This document shows positions 16,398 through 23,605 of a stretch of 23,643 bases of DNA, one piece after another (position 1 is the first letter of the stretch; every line of letters begins with the position of its first letter). The stretch covers positions 1 to 23,643 of the forward strand of contig CAMWWJ010000009.1 in NCBI GenBank assembly GCA_947177925.1, in the 5' to 3' direction. Origin of the DNA: an uncultured Lachnospiraceae bacterium. Lineage in GTDB: Bacteria; Bacillota; Clostridia; Lachnospirales; Lachnospiraceae. The notes under the pieces were generated by a model. It was given only the letters and a program-made list of their open reading frames with translations. It made no database searches and was not told the origin of the DNA. Both the position numbers and the translations under genes were made by a program.

Positions 16398-17240
16398 TTA
16401 CTGTTTCAAGGTTATGATTGTATGAAAAGTAGCTGAATCATCATAATAATACATTTACAAATTTCCATGATATTGTTTTATGACCTTTTTAATGCTTTTG
16501 ATTCCGAAGCCATGTCTGTTTTTGTTTGTTTTATGAGATACAGGAAGTTTATCCTGATCGTACACAGGGGCGCTTCGGATATCCGTGTGAAAAACAATAT
16601 GTTTATTACTGCATTGCCTCTGATAGCGCCAGAGAATTGCATTCAGCATTTCATTATTACAGATTTTTGTGGTTTCTTTTAAGTCAGAAGATTCCATAAG
16701 TTGTTGCATGTAAATATTTATTTTATCGGAAACATTTTTTTCATTCAGTAATCTGATAGATTGAAGATGTTTTTTATATCATGAATTAGAATACTCTGGT
16801 TCTCATTTTGTGCAGGTATCATTTCATAGTATTCTGCAAAATCGGATTCTTTTTGGAGCAGCAGCTGCATATCGGTAAATTCCTGCGATTTTTTTTGATT
16901 ATACTGTCTGATTCCAAATACAAGCAGATTGATCATAAGCAGAAAAACCGAACAGATTGTTACCATAAAATCAACAGGTGTGGCGAAAGATGAAGTTTCA
17001 CCGATAGCGAGGAACGTAAACATAATAAAAACAGACGAAACCGGAATTAACATCAAGAGAAGTTCGGAGTGACCGTACTGTTCCTGATTTGCTTTTTTTC
17101 CTTGAACAGATGAATCAATAAATAAATGACTGCAAAAAAGAAAATCTTGCTGAAAACCGTATAAAAAACCAGCCCGACACCGGCTTCTAAGAGAAAATGC
17201 GGAAAGAAGCCTGACATAATCCCGAAAACTGCAAGTTCAG
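16398..17240 (-). pseudogene. agrC: AgrC-like GHKL histidine kinase, truncated and multiply broken
   Basis: Minus-strand pieces join into one AgrC-like kinase when lesions are undone. Membrane segments (ELAVFGIMSGFFPHFLLEAG, then KIFFFAVIYLLIHLF) join the next part if one A is restored opposite the T7 run at 17093-17099, giving KANQEQYGHSELLLMLIPV. Restoring one base near 16769 turns HDIKNIFNLSDY-stop into HDIKNHLQSIRLLNEKN, the phosphoacceptor box. A G-box (RHGFGIKSIKKVIKQYHGNL) is followed by a TAA at 16455-16457 and then the normal tail MYYYDDSATFHTIITLKQ ending at 16398. Between FHTDIRS and KLPVSHKT the N-box of the ATP site is missing (about 60 residues, inferred). The N-terminus is cut where the IS4 remnant begins. 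Confidence 0.85.
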
Positions 17241-17241
17241 G

Positions 17242-17736
17242 GATGATTATTATGATATCCGTATCAGGTTCGTAAGGTTCAAGATATCAGAAGACCAATA
17301 TGAGTGTATTGCAACGAACCTTCCACAGGAGGAATTCACTGTCGACGAACTCAAGGAGCTTTACCATAAACGATGGGGCATCGAAACAGCATTCCGGTTC
17401 CTGAAATATGTGTCAGGTTTAAAGACATTACACTCAAAAAAGACGGAATTCATATGTTAGGAGATATTTGCAGCATTGGTCATGTATAATTTCTGCTCCG
17501 CAATAGCATCAGATACAGAACCAATAAAAAGCAGTGGCACCAGATACACATACCGCATAAATTTCTCGATGCTGATAAGGATATGCACACGCTTCCTGAA
17601 AAGATATCCCTGTGGAATCCCGCCTTTCGATGCTGATAACCTGATAAAGCCATATACCTATCCTGATAAAGGAGAGCAATCCTTTATCAGGAATATCAAA
17701 CGTAATAAAAGTATGTCGCTCATGCATAGAAGTTAG
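17242..17736 (+). pseudogene. IS4-family transposase remnant (C-terminal part)
   Basis: A frame from about 17242 to TAG 17734-17736 encodes the C-terminal part of an IS4-family DDE transposase. The Y-x2-R-x3-E-x6-K signature is complete: YHKRWGIETAFRFLK, with the final catalytic Glu. An in-frame TAG at 17458-17460 interrupts what should read CQEIFAALVMYNFCS, most likely CAG to TAG. The first two catalytic Asp and the N-terminal part are missing, as are both terminal inverted repeats, so the element is immobile. Its left edge abuts the broken 5' end of the kinase gene, so its arrival or a later deletion probably removed the kinase's first membrane helices. Confidence 0.88.
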
Positions 17737-17760
17737 AACACAATCATTATAGACTTTTTT

Positions 17761-17782
17761 CAGACAGATTTCAATCTGTCTG
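17761..17782. repeat. Perfect 10-bp palindrome
   Basis: CAGACAGATT-TC-AATCTGTCTG, with T6 just before it and no U-tract after it on either strand. It is not a standard terminator. It may be a site at the old right end of the IS4 element or a regulator target. A second perfect palindrome, TTTATAATTATAAA, lies at 17827-17840. Confidence 0.5.
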
Positions 17783-17864
17783 CTTGTAATAAAAAAACTA
17801 AAATCCACGTCCAATTAAGAATAACATTTATAATTATAAATACTATGCATAACATCCTCTTTTC

Positions 17865-18056
17865 TCAACTTAATGGCATTGAGTAGTCAGGCGTAACATT
17901 AAGTAGATTACAAATTCGGATGAAGATATCCAGACTTGGTTTTTGCCTTCCTTTTTCGATTGATGACATATGGTTATTGGATATATTTAATTTTTCAGCA
18001 AGTTCTGCCTGTTTTATTCGTAAATCTTTCCTGTGTAATTTGATGCGGTTCCCCAT
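17865..18056 (-). CDS. XRE-family regulator, apparently truncated
   Basis: A 63-residue protein starting at ATG 18056 (MGNRIKLHRKDLRIKQAELA). Residues 8-60 form a Cro/C1-type helix-turn-helix: QAELAEKLNISNNHMSSIEK, then GRQKPSLDIFIRICNLLNV. Relatives continue past TPDYLLLG for 40 or more residues, but here it ends TPDYSMPLS. Adding four bases (one lost copy of a CTAC repeat after the TAC codon) would give PDYLLLNAIKLRKEDV and run to a TAA at 17815-17817, about 81 residues. Such regulators are common beside clostridial agr loci, and this one is divergent from agrD. It may still bind DNA. Confidence 0.7.
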   Translation of the reverse strand: MGNRIKLHRKDLRIKQAELAEKLNISNNHMSSIEKGRQKPSLDIFIRICNLLNVTPDYSMPLS

Positions 18057-18109
18057 ATTTTCGTATTGAAATTCTATTTACTCCACCTTCTTTCATTAAA
18101 ATTTTACTA

Positions 18110-18200
18110 ATAGAACCAACCCAATAGAATAATGTGACATAGAACTATTCTGTCACACATTTAATAAATTCAATTTTATATATAAATATTCTGTATCACA
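18110..18200. promoter_or_regulatory. Repeat-rich control region between xre and agrD
   Basis: TGTGACA-N11-TGTCACA (18133-18157) is a perfect 7-bp dyad. TATTCTGT-CACA occurs at 18146-18157 and again, with two extra bases, at 18187-18200. ATAGAA recurs at 18110, 18124 and 18139, about 14 bases apart. This array in a divergent gap suggests operators for the XRE protein or another regulator. Further on, TGGTTAAAG (18281-18289) weakly resembles a LytTR (AgrA-type) half-site. The rest of 18057-18351 is AT-rich with no gene. Confidence 0.45.
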
Positions 18201-18351
18201 TATTATTTTCATTAAAAAGAGGGAAAATATTCCAATATTGAAAAAAAATTGTTCCGTTCATTCCAAAAGGGTCGATTATTTGGTTAAAGTGGTATATGAT
18301 TGTTTATATGAAAATCAATGACAATCTTTAGCAGAAAGGAGAGATGACATT

Positions 18352-18500
18352 ATGAAGAAATAGGTAACTAAATCGGTTGCAAAAGGGATGAAAGTGGCAT
18401 TAGATGTTGTGTTACGGACAGAGGCCAACACAGCTTCATGTGCGGTTATGTATCAGCCCAAAGCCCGAAAGAATTAATGAAATACAGGAGAAATAAATAA
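18352..18500 (+). pseudogene. agrD: AgrD-like cyclic autoinducer precursor, broken
   Basis: ATG 18352 follows AAGGAG (18336-18341). Codon 4 is TAG (18361-18363), then the frame reads VTKSVAKGMKVALDVVLRTE and on through NTASCAVMYQPKA. Restoring one C in the CCC at 18464-18466 replaces the ending RKN-stop by PKELMKYRRNK, stopping at TAA 18498-18500. The repaired peptide has 49 residues: an amphipathic N-terminal leader, a core with a single Cys (TASCAVMY) for the thiolactone ring, and a charged QPKAPKEL tail that AgrB recognises. This is the clostridial AgrD-type layout. Its restored stop overlaps the agrB start (TAATG). Confidence 0.85.
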
Positions 18501-19073
18501 TGAAAAAATGCACAGATATGGTAGTTGGCTAGATGATACGGTGTAATGCGATAAATGAGGCAGATAAAGAGCTTTACAAATATGCAATACATAGTTCCAT
18601 TCTGTTGATTTCACCATTTATCCTTGCAGGAGTTATTGGTTTTGCGTGGGAAGTGTAAAACACGGAGTTGCACTTATTTTTCCATTTATAGTACTGAGAA
18701 AATTTAGTGGTGGTTATCATGCAAAAAATTTGTATGTTTGTATCCTAGGGTCTGGTTTTCTACCGTTTCTGTGCATAATATTATCAATTCATGTGCAATG
18801 CAATTGGAAATTAGCAATAGCTACGGTTATTGCATTTGTGAGCCTAATTGTATTTAGCCAATAGACAGTACGAATAGAAGACTTGAATCTAATGAGAAAA
18901 GGATATATAAAAAAATAACCGTTTTTTGTGTTATATTTTTCGGACTGTTAGATATAATTTTATTTTTATTAGGAAAGTACAGTTATACAATCTGTTTTTC
19001 TGTTGGGATATTACTGACAGCAGGTTTACAAATACCTTGTGCTGCAAAACGACCAAAAAAGAGCCGTAAATGA
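18500..19073 (+). pseudogene. agrB: AgrB-like autoinducer-processing protease, broken
   Basis: ATG 18500 has AGGAG 9 bases upstream. Codon 11 is TAG (18530-18532) where family members have Trp (VVG-W-MIRCNAINEAD). Restoring one T in the run at 18640-18643 joins LISPFILAGVIGF to GSVKHGVALIFPF, and restoring one C at 18858-18859 joins VSLIVFS to PIDSTNRRLESNEKR. The repaired protein of about 191 residues has the AgrB catalytic pair His (18718-18720) and Cys (18739-18741) in GGYHAKNLYVC, seven residues apart as in Staphylococcus AgrB. It has about five hydrophobic segments and a basic tail (AAKRPKKSRK). Three independent lesions, one a base substitution, argue for true decay. The function lost is cleavage and cyclisation of AgrD. 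Confidence 0.9.
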
Positions 19074-19166
19074 CGTTTGATACAAAAGGGATTGAAATCA
19101 TAGTAAAAATAAGGATAATAAAAATTGTCATTGATTTCATTAAAAAGAAAAGAGGAGGCAACAATC

Positions 19167-19574
19167 ATGTTAAAAAAGAAATTAGTTCAGGTAACAGCAG
19201 TGGCAATGGCAGCAACCATGTTATTCTCAGTACCAGCAATGGCACAGAAAAAGTTCTTTTCATTTGACGTCAAACCATCAGTTAATGACGGGGAAGCTTT
19301 TTCGGCTGGTAATCCTAAAAATGATGCTGAAGCAAAGGCATATGTCGTAACTCAGGATAGTAACATTTCAAGTGTAGATAAGTTTTACTATGCTGTATTC
19401 AACTATCCAAAGGATGAAGCGCGATATCAGTATGCTTATCACACACAGATGACTTCAAAAACAGGACAAGTCACTCCAGTATATTATAAACCTGTTACTG
19501 CCAAACAGACAATGTATTTGCAGGCAGATACAGATAAATATGGCGTTTGGGCAGATGGCTACTGGTTCTCATAA
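19167..19574 (+). CDS. DUF2712-like secreted protein
   Basis: ATG 19167 lies 8 bases after AGGAGG (19153-19158); the earlier in-frame start at 19125 has no ribosome site. The 135-residue product has a classical Sec signal peptide (LKKKLVQVTAVAMAATMLFS, cleavage after VPAMA). The mature domain of about 108 residues has no Cys, and contains AGNPKNDAEAKAYV and a C-terminal repeat-like YLQADTDKYGVWADGYWFS, which fit my memory of DUF2712 proteins. The GVWA/aromatic tail and the Sec-secreted small size faintly recall lactococcin 972, but I do not claim homology. It is directly after agrB and before a lipoprotein and ABC genes. Confidence 0.75.
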   Translation: MLKKKLVQVTAVAMAATMLFSVPAMAQKKFFSFDVKPSVNDGEAFSAGNPKNDAEAKAYVVTQDSNISSVDKFYYAVFNYPKDEARYQYAYHTQMTSKTGQVTPVYYKPVTAKQTMYLQADTDKYGVWADGYWFS

Positions 19575-19663
19575 AATAAAATTGGGATAAAATTGCGGAG
19601 CGTCATTATTAGCCAGACGGTTGTACAATAAATTGGCAGTATATGGATGCTAATGCCAGAGAG

Positions 19664-19695
19664 GGGAAAACTAATTTTTTAAAATTGGTTTTCCC
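19664..19695 (+). terminator. Strong hairpin after the secreted-protein gene
   Basis: GGGAAAACTAATTTT-TT-AAAATTGGTTTTCCC is a 15-bp stem with one G-U pair, followed by TTTATATA. It lies between the secreted protein and the lipoprotein gene of the same strand. It may act as a partial terminator that makes the secreted protein more abundant than the downstream products. No new promoter is evident between it and the next ATG. Confidence 0.7.
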
Positions 19696-19725
19696 TTTAT
19701 ATAAATGCACAAGGAGAAGATATAC

Positions 19726-20883
19726 ATGAAAAAATTTAGAAATAAAGAATGGATTTTAAGCGGTATAGCGTTGATGATATGTCTGGGTTTAACCGGATGC
19801 TATCCGGATGGTAAGATACCGGTGGATGCAGATAAAGAAACTGTGGTCAATCATTTGGAAGATATTGATAAGAACGCCTCGCATATTGAATGTGAACTGG
19901 CTGACGGCTTATATGTAAATGCTGAATTAAATATCGTTCAGGATGCAGAATGGAAGGATAATCATGTCCTTTTACGGAACTGGGACACAGCCAGTGTCAG
20001 AAACGTTTTCTCTAATGGGCGAAAAATCACTGAAACTAAAACGATGCCCAATATACACAATGATAAGCTGGACGATCAATATATCTATTGGGATGACGGA
20101 AGTACGCTTATCATGCGGCAGGGTAATTTGGAATATTATACGGAAATAGAATCAAATTATTCCTATTTGGGATATTTGTATGGAACAATGCCATATCTTA
20201 CCGAAGAAACAATAGAAAAATTTCCAGAAACAGGGATTCCGGGCGTTGATAAAGAGGATGCCATTGAGCAAATTAAGGGGATTCTTCAAAATATCGGAGT
20301 GGAGGTTTCAGATCCAAACGTATATTCGCTGACCTATGAAAAACTGGAAAAAAATACGGACTATTCGCAGACGGATCCGAATGGAAATGCCCCTCATAAA
20401 TGGTCTGAAGAAGACGCGGCGTATGCAATTGCATTTAAGGGAACATTGGATTCACTTCCAATAACTGAAGTTGGATACAGAAGTGGGCCGGCAGCGGGAG
20501 AAAGGATTGTTGGAATTTTTGGAAAGCAGGGATTGATAGCCTTTCAGGCGCTTAACATATATGAAGAGGAAGAAAAAAATCAGCTTTCAGAAGAAGTATT
20601 GGATGTGCAGACAATATTAGAAAATATTCAAAACAAATTTAGGAATATATTGATTACAGATAAAATCGAAATCGAAAAAATAAGTTTAGAATACGTTCCT
20701 GTATTGGAAGATGTTAATTCAGGGGCATATAAACTGAAACCTATGTTTGTATGTATGGCCAGACAGGAGATTGAACGTACAGAGGACAAAAAAGAAAACA
20801 ATTCAATAGAAGAAAACAGTACATTCCCGATCATTTTTGATGCACAGACAGGAATGGAAATTCAGATAGGAGGCACATATTGA
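19726..20883 (+). CDS. Lipoprotein of the DUF2712-ABC operon
   Basis: ATG 19726 lies 9 bases after AAGGAG; an earlier in-frame ATG at 19705 has no such site. The 385-residue protein starts MKKFRNKEWILSGIALMICL and has a lipobox LTGC with the lipidated Cys at residue 25, so it should be anchored outside the cell membrane. The mature part is acidic and mostly beta-like. It may be a DUF6034-type protein, but that is a weak recollection. It ends TGA overlapping the TTG start of the next gene, which shows translational coupling with the ABC permease. Lipoproteins in this position often serve as immunity factors or substrate receptors for ABC pairs (inference). Confidence 0.8.
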   Translation: MKKFRNKEWILSGIALMICLGLTGCYPDGKIPVDADKETVVNHLEDIDKNASHIECELADGLYVNAELNIVQDAEWKDNHVLLRNWDTASVRNVFSNGRKITETKTMPNIHNDKLDDQYIYWDDGSTLIMRQGNLEYYTEIESNYSYLGYLYGTMPYLTEETIEKFPETGIPGVDKEDAIEQIKGILQNIGVEVSDPNVYSLTYEKLEKNTDYSQTDPNGNAPHKWSEEDAAYAIAFKGTLDSLPITEVGYRSGPAAGERIVGIFGKQGLIAFQALNIYEEEEKNQLSEEVLDVQTILENIQNKFRNILITDKIEIEKISLEYVPVLEDVNSGAYKLKPMFVCMARQEIERTEDKKENNSIEENSTFPIIFDAQTGMEIQIGGTY

Positions 20884-21659
20884 TTTTATTACAATTAAAA
20901 TCGGATTACAAAAGAATATTCAATTCACCAAAAATATATTTATCAATATCAGGAGTTGTGCTTTTGTGTTATATAAGTACAGAAAAATATATACATGGCA
21001 GCGAAGATATATACTATATATTAGATATTTTAATTGGGTTGAGCGTTTTCAAAAAATTAATTGTTATTTTTGCTGCGCTGCCCTGCGTAACAGGATTTTA
21101 TGATGATTGGAAACATCAGTATATAAAAAACATTGTTGTACGGACAGGAAAGAAAAATTATATGATATCCAAAATTGTTGTTTGTGTTACGATCTCTTTT
21201 CTTGTGGTTTTCATCGGAATACTGCTGTTTATAAGCGGATTGATTGTCACAGGGACAGATTACAGCGGAATTTATAAATCTGGCGCCTTGAATGAAATAA
21301 TGCCATATGGAGCGCTTTTATATCAAAACTCCTTTTGGTATATATGCAGTATTGTCAGCATTTACGCACTGTCAATGTCTGTCTGGGTCATGAGCGGGCT
21401 GATGCTTTCAGCGTATATTCCGAATAGCTTTGTTGCAGTATGCTCCCCGCTGATTTTCAGTTATTTGCTGGAAGAAGTAACAGCTTTCTTTCCACCGTAT
21501 CTTAATATGTATTTTTTATCAAAAGGAAGCGATATTTTGGGAAAGGGTGCGGGATATAGCTATTTTTATACAATATTTGTTTTTGTGCTGTTGTTTTTTG
21601 GAGAGGGATATATTTTTAGAAAAAGGGTGAAGCGGAGGCTGGAAAATGAAATCTGTTAA
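20880..21659 (+). CDS. ABC permease, first subunit (LanE/G-like)
   Basis: A 259-residue protein with a TTG start at 20880, overlapping the lipoprotein stop (TTGA) and following AGGAGG by about 7 bases. It opens with LLQLKSDYKRIFNSPKIYLS and has about six hydrophobic segments, among them LIVIFAALPCVTGFYDDW. The pattern (short cytosolic start with R/K-rich motif, then pairs of helices) fits ABC-2-type permeases of bacteriocin immunity or export. It overlaps the next permease gene by 14 bases, so the two are made together. Confidence 0.85.
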   Translation: MILLQLKSDYKRIFNSPKIYLSISGVVLLCYISTEKYIHGSEDIYYILDILIGLSVFKKLIVIFAALPCVTGFYDDWKHQYIKNIVVRTGKKNYMISKIVVCVTISFLVVFIGILLFISGLIVTGTDYSGIYKSGALNEIMPYGALLYQNSFWYICSIVSIYALSMSVWVMSGLMLSAYIPNSFVAVCSPLIFSYLLEEVTAFFPPYLNMYFLSKGSDILGKGAGYSYFYTIFVFVLLFFGEGYIFRKRVKRRLENEIC

Positions 21660-22500
21660 AATTTCTCTGATTGTTGCAATACAGAATCTCAGAAAATGGA
21701 GAACTAATTATCGAATTTGGATACTGTTAATATTAACAATGATATTTATCCAATGCTATACAAAGGAAATTTCAATACAGGCATTGATTATGGAAATAAA
21801 GATTTCCCCTTGGTTATTTCCATTTTTATACACAGACCGTTATATACGGATTTTATTTATGTTACCGTTGCTTTTTTTATATTGTGATGCGCCTTTTATA
21901 GATAAGAACCAGATATACATATTGATGAGATGCAGGAGAAAGTCATGGGGAATAGGTCAGATTATCTATATTTTTATGACATCCGCTATTTATTTTTCTT
22001 TTGTTTCAGCTATGACTGTTGTATTAAATATACGAAATATAGACTATATGGATGACTGGGGAAAAGTCTTAGGTACATTGGCTTTCTCAAGCGTTCCTCT
22101 GGTAAAAGGAACTGCGGTAACCATCAGCACGTATATTTTGACGTATTTTACGCCTGCTCAGGCAATGTTTTTCACGTGGTTATTATCTGTTTTATGCGGC
22201 GGAATTTTAGGGTTGATCATATATGCCTGCAATGTTCTGTCAAAGACGAAAGGTACAGGGATAGCGGTAGCCGGATTTTTGATTATATTAAGCGCGGCAA
22301 CTGCAGGAAATGAAAAAGCACAGTGGGTTTCTCCGGTTTCATGGACTACACTAAATAAACTGGACGTAGGAAAGCTGACACATTATCCGACAATTACTTA
22401 TGTACTGACTGCTTATACAATAATGATTATTATTTTAAGCATATGCATTGTAAAAGCAACCGAAAAAAAAGATCTTGGCGTAATGATACGGGAGGTATAA
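21646..22500 (+). CDS. ABC permease, second subunit (LanE/G-like)
   Basis: ATG 21646 lies inside the end of the previous gene, with GGAGG 8 bases before it. The 284-residue protein begins KSVKISLIVAIQNLRKWRTN and has about six hydrophobic segments. A loop around DKNQIYILMRCRRKSWGIGQ, between the second and third segments, probably contacts the ATPase. It is not closely similar to its partner by eye, so the pair would form a heterodimer. It is followed 2 bases later by the ATPase gene. Confidence 0.83.
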   Translation: MKSVKISLIVAIQNLRKWRTNYRIWILLILTMIFIQCYTKEISIQALIMEIKISPWLFPFLYTDRYIRILFMLPLLFLYCDAPFIDKNQIYILMRCRRKSWGIGQIIYIFMTSAIYFSFVSAMTVVLNIRNIDYMDDWGKVLGTLAFSSVPLVKGTAVTISTYILTYFTPAQAMFFTWLLSVLCGGILGLIIYACNVLSKTKGTGIAVAGFLIILSAATAGNEKAQWVSPVSWTTLNKLDVGKLTHYPTITYVLTAYTIMIIILSICIVKATEKKDLGVMIREV

Positions 22501-22502
22501 AA

Positions 22503-23147
22503 GTGGAAAATGCGATACAGATAGAAAATTTGACAAAATGCTTTGGGGAAACAAAAGTATTAGACAGAATAAATGCGAGCTTTAAAAAAGGAAAGATTTA
22601 CGGAATTATTGGAAGAAACGGGTCAGGAAAATCTATGCTAATGAAATGTATATGCGGATTGATTGTACCTACATCAGGTAAGATTATCATAAATGAAAAA
22701 AGGCTGGGGTTAGATATCGATTTACCTGAAAACTTGTCAGGGATTATAGAAGAACCCGGGTTTTTGGAAAATTATAGTGCATTTAAAAATTTACAGTTTT
22801 TAACAATGCTCAGAAATAAAATCGGGAAAGAGGAAATTATATCCACTTTAAAGAAAGTAGGGCTTGATCCATATAGTAAATTACATGTTGGAAAATATTC
22901 TATGGGAATGAAGCAAAGACTTGGAATCGCACAGGCGATTATGGAAAAACCTCAAATTTTAATTTTAGACGAACCTATGAACGGCTTGGATAATGAGGGC
23001 GTTGAAGAAATGAGGAAATTGTTTCTTGATTTGCGAAATGAAGGAACAATCATTATATTAGCAAGTCATAATAAGGACGATGTGGAAATTTTATGCGATG
23101 AAGTATACGAAATGGACAAAGGAGTGCTGACGAAAATTGTCAGATGA
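22503..23147 (+). CDS. ABC ATP-binding protein with a LanF-like E-loop
   Basis: The start is GTG 22503, since GGGAGG lies at about 22489-22494; a longer frame to 22443 would overlap the permease. The 214-residue ATPase has Walker A GRNGSGKS (37-44), signature YSMGMKQR (132-139), Walker B ILILDEP (153-159) and H189. Where most ABC proteins have a Q-loop Gln, this one has IIEEPGF (81-87). A Glu in that place (the E-loop) is described as typical of LanF lantibiotic-immunity ATPases. Together with two permeases it makes a LanFEG-like complex that could expel a bacteriocin from the membrane. The cargo is not shown. Confidence 0.9.
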   Translation: MENAIQIENLTKCFGETKVLDRINASFKKGKIYGIIGRNGSGKSMLMKCICGLIVPTSGKIIINEKRLGLDIDLPENLSGIIEEPGFLENYSAFKNLQFLTMLRNKIGKEEIISTLKKVGLDPYSKLHVGKYSMGMKQRLGIAQAIMEKPQILILDEPMNGLDNEGVEEMRKLFLDLRNEGTIIILASHNKDDVEILCDEVYEMDKGVLTKIVR

Positions 23148-23370
23148 AATAGGTAGAGAAAATGAAGCGAATTTATCGGTAAAATACGATTGATGTTTTT
23201 GTATTTAAGGAATTTGCTTGAAATCAGAAATATATAAAGATTGATTTGGAGCGCCGAGAGGTATTTCGAAGTGGCTGAAAAGTTAATTTAACTTATACGG
23301 AATTTGAAATTTTCCGGCTTCGAGAGTGTCATATAATGTAAGTTTTATGAAACTGCCATGTTGATTCTAT
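23148..23370. other. Non-coding gap after the ABC operon
   Basis: AT-rich sequence with stop codons in all frames and no ribosome site before a usable start. No canonical U-tailed terminator directly follows the ATPase stop. I see nothing identifiable here. Confidence 0.4.
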
Positions 23371-23428
23371 CAAAATACCAAAAGCCCATAAAGGCTGAAT
23401 CTTGCCTTGACTGGCTTCTGGCATTTTG
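23371..23428. repeat. Imperfect inverted repeat with 16-base arms
   Basis: CAAAATACCAAAAGCC (23371-23386) pairs with GGCTTCTGGCATTTTG (23413-23428), 14 of 16 positions, around a 26-base loop. It could end transcripts from either side or be the end of a mobile element. No gene family could be tied to it. Confidence 0.5.
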
Positions 23429-23476
23429 AATAAATTTACGATTTGGTTTGAAAAAAGCCTTATTCTGGGAGCTTTG

Positions 23477-23605
23477 CTACCTCGCCCCTTTATCTCGTTT
23501 CCTTGTCTGAGTCTGATACTCTCTGCTTGCTTCTCTTTCTTTTATCATCTGCTCTTTCTGCCTGAGCCTGTCTTTCAGGCTCAGGGGATCTGGTTCGCCC
23601 AGCAT
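23477..23605 (-). pseudogene. Possible 3' remnant of a charged protein
   Basis: A minus-strand frame ends at TAG 23477-23479 and reads LSLKDRLRQKEQMIKEREAS, then REYQTQTRKRDKGAR. This highly charged helical tail looks like the end of a relaxase or similar mobile-element protein, but no family was recognised. Upstream on this strand the frame meets a stop within the presumed intron sequence. It could be a gene tail cut off by the intron. Composition alone supports it. Confidence 0.28.
23561..23585. repeat. Perfect 10-bp hairpin next to the intron-like edge
   Basis: CCTGAGCCTG-TCTTT-CAGGCTCAGG. There is no U-tract after it on either strand. Group IIC introns insert just downstream of terminator-like stems, and the intron-like sequence starts within about 10 bases. 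Confidence 0.6.

Noticed and set aside
1875..17808. 13-base match AACTAAAATCCAC at 1875-1887 and 17796-17808
   Set aside because: Short, AT-rich and not flanked by further similarity; not enough for a mobile-element end.
18361..18532. Amber codons in agrD, agrB and the transposase as possible recoding by a suppressor tRNA
   Set aside because: The same genes also carry frameshifts, the kinase and the 5010-5805 gene have TAA stops, and intact genes nearby show no internal TAG, so decay is simpler.
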